DNA of 48,039 nt from Welwitschia mirabilis (taxonomy: Eukaryota > Gnetophyta > Gnetopsida > Welwitschiales), in the NCBI GenBank assembly GCA_051453625.1, contig JBOZIK010000001.1, positions 144,767,138 through 144,815,176 of the forward strand, written 5' to 3'. This document shows, piece after piece, positions 35,279 to 46,109 of this stretch. Under the pieces are notes generated by a model. The model worked only from the letters and a program-made list of their open reading frames with translations. It was not told the DNA's origin and did no database searches. Within the stretch, counting starts at the first letter, position 1, and every line of letters starts with the position of its first letter. The translations under genes and the position numbers were made by a program.

Positions 35279-36389
35279 TGTTATTAAGTTACATTATCAA
35301 ATTGATGTTAAACTAACATACATAGTACAGCTTAATATGTTGCACATATTTCTAGTTAAAAAGGTATTTTAGATTAAAAGCAAATCAATTTTTTTTAAGT
35401 CTCACTCTATCCTAAAAATCTATTAAAATTAATGAGGAGCTAACTAGACTCTAGAAGGAGTTAACTAATTCTAGACAAAAGTAATCAACTAGATCCCATG
35501 GGGAGTTGATCAAACCTTGGATAAAGAAAACTATTAAAACTTAAGTGGGATTAACCACACTCTATAAGGGGTTGACCAGAACTCGATAAAGATGGTGGAC
35601 TAGATATTGGAGGGAGTCAACTAGACCATGTACTATAAGACAATTAAGTCAACCATAAGAAAGTCGGATTCATCGACTTTAGTAATGGAAACCAATTAGG
35701 TTGACTGAACATTTTAAGGAGTTGATCAATCACAGTGGAAACAAACTTTATAGAATACTTTTTAGCTGTTAACTTTATCATACCTAGCTATTTAAGTATT
35801 AGAATTACTTTTCAATGTAAAAACTTATCTTCTATTTAAGCCAAAAGCATATGAATCTCCTGTACAAATTTTTTTTGAAAAGAAAAGTGCATTTGTATTG
35901 TTAACATTCATTAGTAAAAAAAGAAATCCATTATATGAGCCTTTACTTATAAATGTCTTTTCTAGTAGTGTGTTTCATTTTCATTGTACTTCATATCTTG
36001 TGAATCTAATGCATTTAGGCATACTATCCTCACCAAAAGCTTTGCTCTATAAAGATTGAGACTAAGCATCAAAAGTCTACTTATCAAGATTATAGGCTAA
36101 CCTAAAAACCTAGAAAGAAAGAAATAAGGATCTAGATCAACTTAGGATTGAAAGTAATAGTCATGAGTGGAGTAAGGATTTTCCTAAACTACTATAAATC
36201 ATTTGTCTAATGCACTTCTTGGGTATTTTAATTTCAGATATTTACTTATGCTTATATTCATTAAAATTTATTTTATATCATCTAGTCTCTTGTTTGTATA
36301 TTTTATTATTTTTATGTGAATGGTTTTAAAGGTAATTTTATTTATAAAATCTATTCACCTCCTCTTCCAGGGTTTTTAGATCCTTGAAT
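35279..36389 (+). repeat. Sirevirus 5' LTR (copy A)
   Basis: Begins TGTTATTAAG at 35279 and runs to just before the primer binding site. It aligns with 42974-43917 through AAAGAAAACTATTAAAA, AAGTGGGAT and TCATTTGTCTA. It is visibly more diverged from copies B and C than they are from each other, and has an extra segment near 35590-35640. Exact 3' terminus uncertain (about 36370-36389). Confidence 0.8.
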
Positions 36390-36401
36390 TGGTATCAAAG
36401 T
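36390..36401 (+). other. Primer binding site (initiator tRNA-Met)
   Basis: TGGTATCAAAGT matches the plant initiator-Met PBS TGGTATCAGAGC at 10 of 12 positions. Both differences are of the G-to-A or C-to-T type. Confidence 0.8.
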
Positions 36402-36452
36402 GAAGTTGAGTTAGTAGTAGATTTTAACAGATCTTAACTTATAATCCTAGCC

Positions 36453-37383
36453 ATGAGTAACCCTTTAGATGGGTTCCTTACCAGAAGGCCACTACTATTT
36501 GATGGAATTAATTATGCTTATTAGAAGGCTAGGATGAGAATTTTCATTAGGTCCCTTGATGTTATCATGGAATAGGTTATTAACAATGGGTATAAAAAAC
36601 TTAAAATGATTGAAATGAATAGTAGTGGAAACACCATAATCATTGTGAAACTAAGAGACAAATGAACTCCTACTGATAAGGCTAAGACAACCATAGATGC
36701 CTATGCTCTTAATGTTTTTTTTTTGTGTAGTTTGTACAAAAGGATTTCAAGAGGATTATAAATTGAAAATATATCAAAGAAGTGTGGGACATTCTTGAAA
36801 TAGCTCATGAAGGTCTTTCTATTATAAAATAGGAAAAATTGCAGATCCTCATCTTTAAGTTCAACTCATTTGTATGGAGGAGGAATAAATTCTTCAAGAG
36901 TTCTTTACCAAATTGATAGATATAGTGAACTCAATGGTAGCCTAGGAGAAAAGATGAATGAATTAAAAGTGCTAAGAAAAGTACTAAGATCCCTTCTAAA
37001 TCATTTTAAGTCAAATGTCACTACCACTAAAGAAAGTAAGAACGTCAATTCGATGGCTCTATGTGAACTGTAAGATAATATTAAACTTATGAATTAAAGT
37101 TTCCTAAAGATAAGAAGAAAATATTGTATTAAAAAGTGTATAGGAGAAAGCCAAATTTGAAAAATTACATGATGACCTTAGTGAGGATGAGGTTGCATTA
37201 TTAGCAAGAAGATTCGAAAAATTCCTAGACAAGAAACTAAGAGATGGGGAATCAAGCAAGTGATCTAGAATAGGTCAATCCAAGCTAAGAAGAAACCAAG
37301 AGAAAGCAAAGAAAATCTAGTGCTATGCCTGTGAAGGATACAGACATGTTATGAATGAATGTTCTAATAATAAAAGAAATTAG
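36453..37383 (+). pseudogene. Sirevirus gag relic
   Basis: Starts at ATG 36453. RPLLFDGINYAY (36483-36521) is the gag N-terminal substrate-like motif. ELKVLRKVLRSLLNHF (36961-37009) matches the central gag_UBN2-type helix region. Near the end, CYACEGYRHVMNEC (37321-37362) is an intact CX2CX4HX4C zinc knuckle. The Trp expected after NYAY is a stop, and further stops and frameshifts follow. Confidence 0.85.
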
Positions 37384-38100
37384 AGAAAATATAAGAGATC
37401 ATCCTTTATTGGTACTTGGAATAATGTGAATGAGGAAGAAAATAGCAATTCTAGTTAAGAGTTAGAAGGAGATAAAAGACTCTTGTTTATGATAATATTT
37501 TATCCTTTAAAATAGGAACCATGTTTAGTTAAACTAGATGATTAAGATATCATAGAGAAGAAGAAGAAAGGTTAGAAGACACTTGTCAAAAGCTATACTT
37601 AGAATATAAAAAGTTGGTCAAACAGATAAATGAGCTAAACAAATTAGTAAAGTTTTCAAATAAAGAAAAGAAAGCCTTGGATGCCAACTACAAGAAAGTT
37701 TGAATGGAGAACATGAAGATAATTCAAGAGGTAAAACATTTATTTCATTTTATAAGTAAATTTTTTTAATAGTTCTAGTAAATTAGAATAAATGCTTGGA
37801 ATAGAAAAATCAATCCATGACAAAAGAGGTATTCGATTCACCTTATTAAAACTACCCACTTCTTCTAATCAAGTAACATGACAGAATAACAATTTTATTT
37901 CAAAGATTATTTATCATTTTTGTAGTGAATTAGGTCATTCAAAATTTGTTTAAAAATTTAGAAATGTTATGCTCTTTTCAAGTCATACTAATACTTTTTC
38001 TTTTAAATTTAATCCTAAAATTTCTATACCACAATAGTTCAAAAGGACTAAGTGGCTAAGGGTTGATAATTTAAAAGGCTTATTGATTTAAATAGCTTTC

Positions 38101-41075
38101 AAGGCTAGTAGTGGAACTTGTTGGTACTTGGATAGTAGGTGGTCTTGCCATATGATAAGTAAAAAATTAAGATTCCAATATTAGATGACTTTGATATGAA
38201 GAAATCACTTTCAATGATGATAGAAAAGCAAAAATCGAAGGGATTGGAAGCATTAGTGGAGGTATCATGTCTAAATTAATGAAGTTTTATTTATAAATGC
38301 TCCTAAACATAATTTACTTAGTGTTAGTTAAATTTATAATAAAGGTCATAGAGTTATTTTTGATTGTCAAAAATGTAAAGTTCTACATGGTAGAACAGAT
38401 GAAGTTCTTCTTAAAGCAAATAGAGTAGACAATGTTTATAGTATTATTTAACTCTCTTCTTATCTATGATTTTTTGCATGTAAACCAAGTAGATTTATAC
38501 ACCAATGTTTAGGTCATGTAAACTATGATAAACTTAATGTCATAATTAAAATAAAAATCATAAGAGGATTTCTAAAATCAATATTGATAAACATGGATTG
38601 TGCCAAAAAGGAAAACAAACAAGAACCTGCCACAAAAGTAACAACTTAGTCTCCATAACAATGCCCCTTAAACTTATTTATATGAACTTAGTGGGTCCTT
38701 TTCAAATAAAATACTATTAGAAAAAGTTATTTTTTGGCAATGGTGGATGACTACTCTAGGTTCACTTGGATTTCTTTCCTAGGAAACAACGATAAAACTT
38801 TTAAAAGATGTGTTGAAATATGCAACCAAATATAGAATGAAAAGAGATACTCTATTAAGTAAATTAAAAGAAATCATGGAAGAGAACTTGAAAACCATGC
38901 TTTTAAAAAATATTATGTGGAAAATGATATTAAACATAAGCTTTCAGCACAAAAAATCCACAATAAAATGGGGCAATAGAAAGGAAAAACAAGGTCCTCT
39001 AAGAGATTGCAAGAGTAATGTTAAATGATAAGGGGGTACTAAAAACCTCTTAAGCTAAAGTAGTAAGTACAGCATGTTATATTATTAATAGATCATATCT
39101 AATACCTAGCATGAATAAACTCCTTATGAGCTATTGAAAAGAAGAAAATCAAATGCATTTATTTTTAAAGTCTTTAGAAGTAAATGCTTTATTTCGAAAG
39201 ATAAAGAACATTTGAGTAAATATGAGTATAAGGTAGATGAAGAAGTTTTTCTTGGATACTCAACCAAAAGTAGAGTTTATAGGGTCTTTAACCAATGAAG
39301 TCTAATAGTGGAAAAAATCATAAATGTATAAATTGATGATAATAGTTCTAAACCTCATCATACAAGCAATGAAGAATATCTTTTCCAAAATCTCACAACT
39401 AATAGAAAAGTTACAAGTAGAAAAGAAAATAACACAACACAAGAAGAAACTCCCAAGCATTTTAAAGAACTAAAAAATTACCCTCTTGATTCAGTTATTG
39501 GATATTTGAACTTAAGGATACACATTAAAAATTCTCTTAACATTTTTTGTGCTTGCATTTGTTATGTCTCTTAATTTAAACCCAATAAATATAAAGAGGC
39601 TAAAGCTCATGAGAAGTAACTGATGGCAATGCAAAAGGAGTTACAACAATTTAAAAGGCATGATGTTTGAAGGTTAGTGAAAAGACCTAAGGATTAAAAT
39701 GTGATTGAAACAAAGTGGATTTTAAAAAACAAATGTAATGAACACAACAATGTGATTGAAAAAAAGGCAAGAATAGTGGTTAAGGTTACAACTAGATTAA
39801 AGGGATTAATGTAAGAGACACCTTTGCTCCAGTGGCCAAACTAGATAGCATTAGAGGGGTATTTTTCATGTGCAACCTTTAAAAATTTTAAAGTTTTTCA
39901 AATGGACGTAAAAGGTGCTTTCTTTAATGGTATTCTTGATGAAGAGTTGTATGTGGAACAACCAAAAGGCTTCATAGATCCTCCTAAATCAAACCATATC
40001 TGTAGACTCAAAAATGCCTTATATGGATTGAAACAAGCTTCTAGGGCATGGTATGAAAAATTAATAACTATTTTTTGAGAATAGAGATTATATACAATGA
40101 TCTGTAGATAAAATTCTCTTCATCAACAAACTTATACAAGACTTCATTATTATTCAAATTTATGTTAATGAAATAATTTTAGGGCTTCAAAGGATAAGCT
40201 CTCAAAAGAGTTTCCTAACATCATGACAACTATTTTTAATATGAACAGCTAAGATAAGTAAGCATGTTCCTAGGATTAGAAATTAGGCAAACCAATCAAC
40301 GAATTTTCATTTCTCAATTAAATTATGATAAGGAGTTGGTAAAGCAATTTCGGCTTGAGAATGCAAAATCAACCACCATTTCCATGTCAACATCATGTAA
40401 AGTTAGTCTTGATGATAAAAAAAAATCAATTGATCAAAACCTATATAGGAGCATGATAGGAAGCTTATTATATTTAATAGCTAGTATACTTAATATAATG
40501 TTTAGTATGGTTGTATGTGCTAGATATCAACTGAATCCCAAGGATCTCATCTCCAAGTTATCAGAAGAATCATAAGATACATAAAAATTACTAGAAATTA
40601 TAGGTTATGATATGCAAAAGAAACATCTTTTGAACTTTTAGGATTTAATGATATAGATTGGATTAAATGTTAGGATAATTAGAAAAGTGCAAGTGGAAAT
40701 TACTTCTTTTTTAGATCATGTTTTGTAGGATGAACAAGTAAGAAACAAAATGGTATCTCTCTTTTCACAGTAGAAGCAAAATATATAGCAGTAAGAATTT
40801 GTTATACTCATCTTTTATGGATGAAAAAAATGCTCAAGAACTTTGGGATTAATTATAATTAGATACCCATTCTCTGTAACAACATGAGTGCAATTACAAC
40901 ATCAAAAAATCTTGTTTATCATTCTCATACTAAACATATCAAACTTAGACATCATTTTCTTAGAGATCAAGTTGAAAAAGGCAATATTTCCATGAATTTA
41001 ATAAACACTAAGTAATAACTGGCTAATATCTTTATAAAACCCCTAAACTTTGATAAATTTATAAACCTTTAACAT
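38101..41075 (+). pseudogene. Sirevirus pol relic: protease, integrase, RT, RNase H
   Basis: Order seen: protease active site now DSR (38131-38139) instead of DSG; integrase HQCLGHVNYDKLN (38500-38538) and CQKGKQTRTC region (about 38604-38640); KYEYKVDEEVFLGY (39217-39258); RT segment QMDVKGAFFNG (39900-39932) through LYGLKQASRAWYEK (40020-40060); RT active site now YVNE (40161-40172) instead of YVDD; MFLGLEIRQTNQ (40264-40299); MIGSLLYL (40456-40479); RNase H SHTKHIKLRHHFLRDQ (40924-40971). Many in-frame stops separate these blocks. Confidence 0.9.
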
Positions 41076-41086
41076 AGTCTAAGGAT

Positions 41087-41507
41087 TCTCTCCCTATCTT
41101 CAAACTGAAAGCAGGGAGCTCGATCAAATTTTAAATTTAGTTGATCAGATTTGGAGAAGTTTGATGAATCAGATGTTTTCCTAGTTGCCTTAACTTATTT
41201 TAGGAAAATTTGATTTAATTTAAGTCAACTAGACTTAAGTCCTAGTTGAAAAGACCTAGAGATCAATTAAATTGTGCCTCAACAAGTCAACCAGACTTAA
41301 ATCTAGTCAACTAAACCTACATGATTTTAAATGGAAGAATGGTAGTGGATTTTATTTTTTTGCCTTAAAATCAACTTATTTTTCCCCTCTTATAAAAGCT
41401 TTTGAAACCCTACTTTCTTCATTTCCACTTATCTTTCATCTATTACTCTCTTTGCTTTGTAAGTTTGCTCCATTTTCTTTTGTCTTTAGCAATTATTATA
41501 TTTGTAA
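41087..41507 (+). other. Non-coding spacer between pol and the env-like region
   Basis: Contains repeated AGTCAACTAGA / AGTTGATCAGA-type words (41137-41310), the same degenerate palindromic word that fills the element's LTRs. No coding content. Confidence 0.5.
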
Positions 41508-42600
41508 AATGGTTGAGGGGTCCTTCAAAAGATCACATTAGAAGATATCATCTACTAGAGATCCATCTTATTTCTACTTAAGATGTCAAATAATGTTATT
41601 GAGAGTTTCATATAGAAATTTGAAAAGAAACTTATCTATCAAAAGTGTCCATTTCCTTCTAGGGAACTTAAGGATCTTCATGACATGGTAAGACTCATCA
41701 ATGAGCTATATCCATCTTATTTTCTTGATGTATCTTGTTTCGCATATCCTTTTCTTATTAATGTAACCTATGATATTAATTCATCCATCCTTCCACCCTT
41801 GTTTTGGAAAGGTAGATGAATATTATCCTAGGTTTGGTATCTTTAGTCACAAATCTTCCCTAAGAGAACTATGGGGAGTTTTAGCCTTTGGAAGATTCCA
41901 TGGAGGATAAGGCTAAAATCACTAAGGAACTCTATGAAAAGTTCATTCACTGGAAAACCACACTTGTTATGCTTTATTTCATTCTAAAATATAGGTATTT
42001 ACATCTAATCTTTACTTATAACTTCTTACCCCTTGTTGGTCATCTCAATGAGGCCTCCATTGAAAGAGTTATCTTCTATATTTGGTTTGGACTTGGCATA
42101 CTATTGATGCTCATCTTATTACCTTAAAGAATATGATCTCTTAGCTTGAATATTATAGGATATTCTTTATTTTATCCTTATTACCAAAATGTTTTAGCTA
42201 TTTAGGGTCTACTTTCATCCAAAACTTGAAGCTTTAATCCAATGTCTTTTATAAGGCATACCACTCTTTCTCATATGCATACCCTTTCTAGCACAAAGAA
42301 ATCCTTAAAATATTCTTCTCCTAAGAAGATATCTCTTGATCAGATCCTTTCTTACTTTAAGAGAATAGACTCTCATATCCATCACATGAAAGAGGCTCTC
42401 ATTATAGTAGGTTATGAGATTGCAGATACTTTAGAGGAGGCTGACAATTCTCAACATAAAGTAATAGGAGAAGAAGAAGAAGAAGAATAAGAAGCGGATG
42501 ACCCTAAATCTAAAGAGGATTTAGAAGGGGAGGAGGAGTCAGATTGGTTTCTCATCTCTCTATTTCTCTTCTTTAACATTGATGTCAAAAGAAGAAGAAA
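41508..42600 (+). pseudogene. Env-like third coding region of the Sirevirus, degenerate
   Basis: Three consecutive open stretches. 41584-41818 gives ELKDLHDMVRLINELYPSYF and continues to PPLFWKGR. 41888-42126 gives YLHLIFTYNFLPLVGHLNEA then a hydrophobic run. 42242-42490 gives SYFKRIDSHIHHMKEAL and ends in an acidic Glu run. The middle part resembles the 'H-x-I-x-x-NILP-x-x-GH-x-x-E' pattern of the plant transposon proteins encoded after pol in Sireviruses. No real envelope function can be claimed. Confidence 0.6.
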
Positions 42601-42959
42601 ATATTGCACTACTATTATATCTTGTTGTTTTTAAAATACTGCACTGTTGTGGTCTCTTGTTATTTTTAATATGATTGTTGTATGTTTTAATAAATCAAAA
42701 ACTACTTTTACTCTATTTTTAATAATTAGTTATATTAATTTTTTTAAAATAAATGAATATTATATTACATACAAAATAATCATAAAATTATCTCTTATCT
42801 TAATTTTGTAATTAGTAATATATGTTAATGAGCAATAAATGTTTTATTACTTAATAATATATAAAGTTTTGTTTATGGCATATTGTTAGGAGAAGTTTTT
42901 ACAAAAGTTTCTATCAGACTAATAATCTTATATCTAATCAAATGTATTTTTCCATCAAT

Positions 42960-42973
42960 GTCAAAGAGGGAGA
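42960..42973 (+). other. Polypurine tract before the 3' LTR
   Basis: TCAAAGAGGGAGAT lies directly before the start of LTR copy B, matching the AAGGGGGAGAT-type polypurine tracts of Sireviruses. Confidence 0.75.
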
Positions 42974-43917
42974 TTATTATATTGTCAAATTAATGTCAAA
43001 CTAACATACTTTGTATAGCTTAATATGTGCATATATTTTAGGTTAATAAAGTTATAAAGGTTAAATTAAATTAATATTTTTCTTAGATTTCACACTTATC
43101 CAAAAAACTAATAAAATTAAGGAGGATTGATTAGATTCTATAATGAGTTCATAAGACCTAAACAAAAGTGGTCGACTGGATTCTATAAGGGGTTGATTGA
43201 ATCTTAGATAAAGAAAACTATTAAAAATTAAGTGGGATCGACTAAACCTAGATAAAAGCAGTCAACTAAACATCAAACGAAGTTAATCAAACCATGTAAC
43301 ATAAGATAATTAGATTAATTAGAAGAAAGTGAGGTTGACTGACTTCAGTGATGACAACCAATTAGGTCAATTAGACATTTTGAGGAATCGACTAGTTAAA
43401 GTAAAAATGGAACTTTTCAAAATATTTTCTAGCCATTAACTTTATCATACCTAGTCATTAAAGTATCAGATTCAATTTTCACTGTAAAAATCTATCTCTT
43501 ATTTAAGTTTAAAGAATAGGAATCTTCCATATCAATTTTCTTTGAAAAGAAAAATGCATTTGTAACATCGATATTCATTAGTCAAAAGGAAATATATTAC
43601 ACTGTGTGAGCTTGTACTTATAAACCTCTTTTCTAGTAGTGTATTCCATCTTCATTATACTTCATATCTCATGAATCTGATGCATTCAGGCATACTATCC
43701 TTGCCCAAATCTTTGCTCTATAAAGGTTGAGACTAAGTCTCAAAAGTCCATTTGAAAAAGTTATAGGTTGATCTAGAAACTTGAAAAGGAAGTAACTAGA
43801 ATTCGAATTAGCTTAGGGTTGAAGTTGATAATCATGAGTGGAGTAGGAGTTTTTCTTGAACCACTATAAATCATTTGTCTAGTGCACTTCTTGGGTATTT
43901 TAATTTTAGGTATTTTC
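42974..43917 (+). repeat. Sirevirus 3' LTR (copy B), cut by a gap
   Basis: Aligns with LTR A and copy C. Its final 73 bases (43845-43917) are identical to the last 73 of copy C (44933-45005), and both stop at exactly the same base before an N-run. Confidence 0.85.
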
Positions 43918-44017
43918 NNNNNNNNNNNNNNNNNNNNNNNNNNNNNNNNNNNNNNNNNNNNNNNNNNNNNNNNNNNNNNNNNNNNNNNNNNNNNNNNNNN
44001 NNNNNNNNNNNNNNNNN
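43918..44017. other. Assembly gap, exactly 100 N
   Basis: A round 100-N run is the usual placeholder for a gap of unknown size. The 86 bases that follow (44018-44103) do not match the LTR and are unassigned. Confidence 0.99.
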
Positions 44018-44103
44018 AGCATTTATCTGTTAGTTTATCTGCAAAACAACTCAAAATACCCTATCAAATACACTTAAGTTGGCGTCACAACACAAACTAA
44101 AAT

Positions 44104-45005
44104 AATTTGTATAACTTAATATGTGCATATATTTTAGGTTAATAAAGTCTTGTAGGTTAAATTAAATTAATATTTTTCTTAGCTCTCACACTTACCTAAA
44201 AAACTAATAAAACTGAGAAGGGGTTGATTAGATTCTATAAGGAGTTCATAAGATCTAAATAAAAGTGTTCAACTAGGTTCTATAAGGGGTTGATTGGATC
44301 TTGGACAAATAAAACTATTAAAAATTAAGTGGGATTGACTAAACCTAGATAAAGGCAGTTGACTAAACATTCAATGAAGTTAACCAAACCATGTGACATA
44401 AGATAATTAGATTAATTAGAATAAAGTGAGGTTGACTGACTTCAGTGATGACAACCAGTTAGGTTAATTAGACGTTTTAAGGAATCGACTAGTTACAGTA
44501 AAACTAGAACTTTTCAAAATATTTTCTAGCCATTAACTTTATGTCATTAAAGTATTAGATTTACTTTTTAATGTAAAAATATATCTCTTATTTAAGCTAA
44601 AAATAAAAGGAATCTTTTACATCAATTTTCTTTGAAAAGGAAAATGCATTTATACCATTGATATTCATTAGTTAAAAGGAAATATATTACATTGTATGAG
44701 CTTGTACTTATAAACTTCTTTTCTAGTAGTGTATTCCATCTTCATTATACTTTATATCTCATGAATCTGATGCATTCAGGCATACTATCCTCGCCCAATC
44801 TTTTGTCTATAAAGGTTGAGACCAAGTCTCAAAAATCCATTTGGAAAAGTTATAGGTTGACTAGAAACTTGAAAATGAAGTAACAAGAATCCAAATCAGC
44901 TTAGGGTTGAAGTTGATAATCATGAGTAGAGTAGGAGTTTTTCTTGAACCACTATAAATCATTTGTCTAGTGCACTTCTTGGGTATTTTAATTTTAGGTA
45001 TTTTC
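44104..45005 (+). repeat. Sirevirus LTR copy C, lacking its first part
   Basis: From TTTGTATAACTTAATATGTG onward it tracks copy B at an offset of 1088-1096. By eye the two differ by roughly 10 percent. The first 35-40 bases of the LTR are absent. It ends at the next gap. Confidence 0.85.
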
Positions 45006-45599
45006 NNNNNNNNNNNNNNNNNNNNNNNNNNNNNNNNNNNNNNNNNNNNNNNNNNNNNNNNNNNNNNNNNNNNNNNNNNNNNNNNNNNNNNNNNNNNNNN
45101 NNNNNNNNNNNNNNNNNNNNNNNNNNNNNNNNNNNNNNNNNNNNNNNNNNNNNNNNNNNNNNNNNNNNNNNNNNNNNNNNNNNNNNNNNNNNNNNNNNNN
45201 NNNNNNNNNNNNNNNNNNNNNNNNNNNNNNNNNNNNNNNNNNNNNNNNNNNNNNNNNNNNNNNNNNNNNNNNNNNNNNNNNNNNNNNNNNNNNNNNNNNN
45301 NNNNNNNNNNNNNNNNNNNNNNNNNNNNNNNNNNNNNNNNNNNNNNNNNNNNNNNNNNNNNNNNNNNNNNNNNNNNNNNNNNNNNNNNNNNNNNNNNNNN
45401 NNNNNNNNNNNNNNNNNNNNNNNNNNNNNNNNNNNNNNNNNNNNNNNNNNNNNNNNNNNNNNNNNNNNNNNNNNNNNNNNNNNNNNNNNNNNNNNNNNNN
45501 NNNNNNNNNNNNNNNNNNNNNNNNNNNNNNNNNNNNNNNNNNNNNNNNNNNNNNNNNNNNNNNNNNNNNNNNNNNNNNNNNNNNNNNNNNNNNNNNNNN
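45006..45599. other. Assembly gap, 594 N
   Basis: Flanks overlap in content: the 73 bases before the gap and the 73 after it (45600-45672) are the same LTR segment with two differences. Confidence 0.99.
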
Positions 45600-45805
45600 A
45601 GGAGTTTTTCTTGAACCACTATAAATCATTTGTCTAGTGCACTTCTTAGGTATTTTAATTTTAGATATTTTCTTATGATTTTATTCATTAAAATTCATCT
45701 GATGTCATCTAGTTTCTTTTTTGAACATATGATTATTTTCATGTAAAGTTCTTTAATGGTAATTTTATTTTATAAAACCTATTCACCCCTTCCTCTAAGA
45801 TTTGT
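45600..45805 (+). repeat. Sirevirus LTR 3' end (copy D)
   Basis: Carries the LTR terminal part beyond where B and C stop. It matches LTR A at 36230-36389 (TTATTCATTAAAATT, GGTAATTTTATTT, CTATTCACC). The right border falls at about 45795-45815, where Ty3 integrase sequence resumes; both alignments overlap there by several bases. Confidence 0.75.
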
Positions 45806-45876
45806 AGATCCTTTATTTAGTACTAATCTCCTTATTTAACTCTATCTAAGACCTAGAGATAAACATGTTATGATTA
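45806..45876 (-). pseudogene. Ty3/gypsy integrase, middle fragment
   Basis: The minus strand reads MFISRS, a stop, then IELNKEIST. This matches the integrase segment RFTSRFW-x-EL that lies just upstream of the FHP-Q motif found at 35278 on the other side of the Sirevirus. The stop is at the Trp codon (TGG to TAG). Confidence 0.6.
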
Positions 45877-46109
45877 NNNNNNNNNNNNNNNNNNNNNNNN
45901 NNNNNNNNNNNNNNNNNNNNNNNNNNNNNNNNNNNNNNNNNNNNNNNNNNNNNNNNNNNNNNNNNNNNNNNNNNNNNNNNNNNNNNNNNNNNNNNNNNNN
46001 NNNNNNNNNNNNNNNNNNNNNNNNNNNNNNNNNNNNNNNNNNNNNNNNNNNNNNNNNNNNNNNNNNNNNNNNNNNNNNNNNNNNNNNNNNNNNNNNNNNN
46101 NNNNNNNNN
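45877..46109. other. Assembly gap, 233 N, within the Ty3 integrase
   Basis: By position, the missing bases should hold the N-terminal part of the integrase core. Confidence 0.99.

Larger units (their letters stand above)
35279..45805 (+). mobile_element. Ty1/copia Sirevirus-type element inserted into the Ty3 integrase
   Basis: LTR A, PBS, gag, pol, an env-like region, polypurine tract and further LTR copies B, C and D lie in the canonical order on the plus strand. The gag zinc knuckle, pol order (protease, integrase, RT, RNase H) and the extra coding region after pol fit the SIRE/Maximus lineage. All frames are interrupted. About 700 N fall inside, so total length is uncertain. Confidence 0.85.

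Noticed and set aside
44861-45637. Long frames of 211-252 codons across 45006-45599
   Set aside because: They consist of N; only the edges are LTR sequence.
35279-45805. Integrated pararetrovirus rather than a retrotransposon
   Set aside because: Gene order (integrase before RT), LTRs, PBS and polypurine tract are those of a Ty1/copia element.
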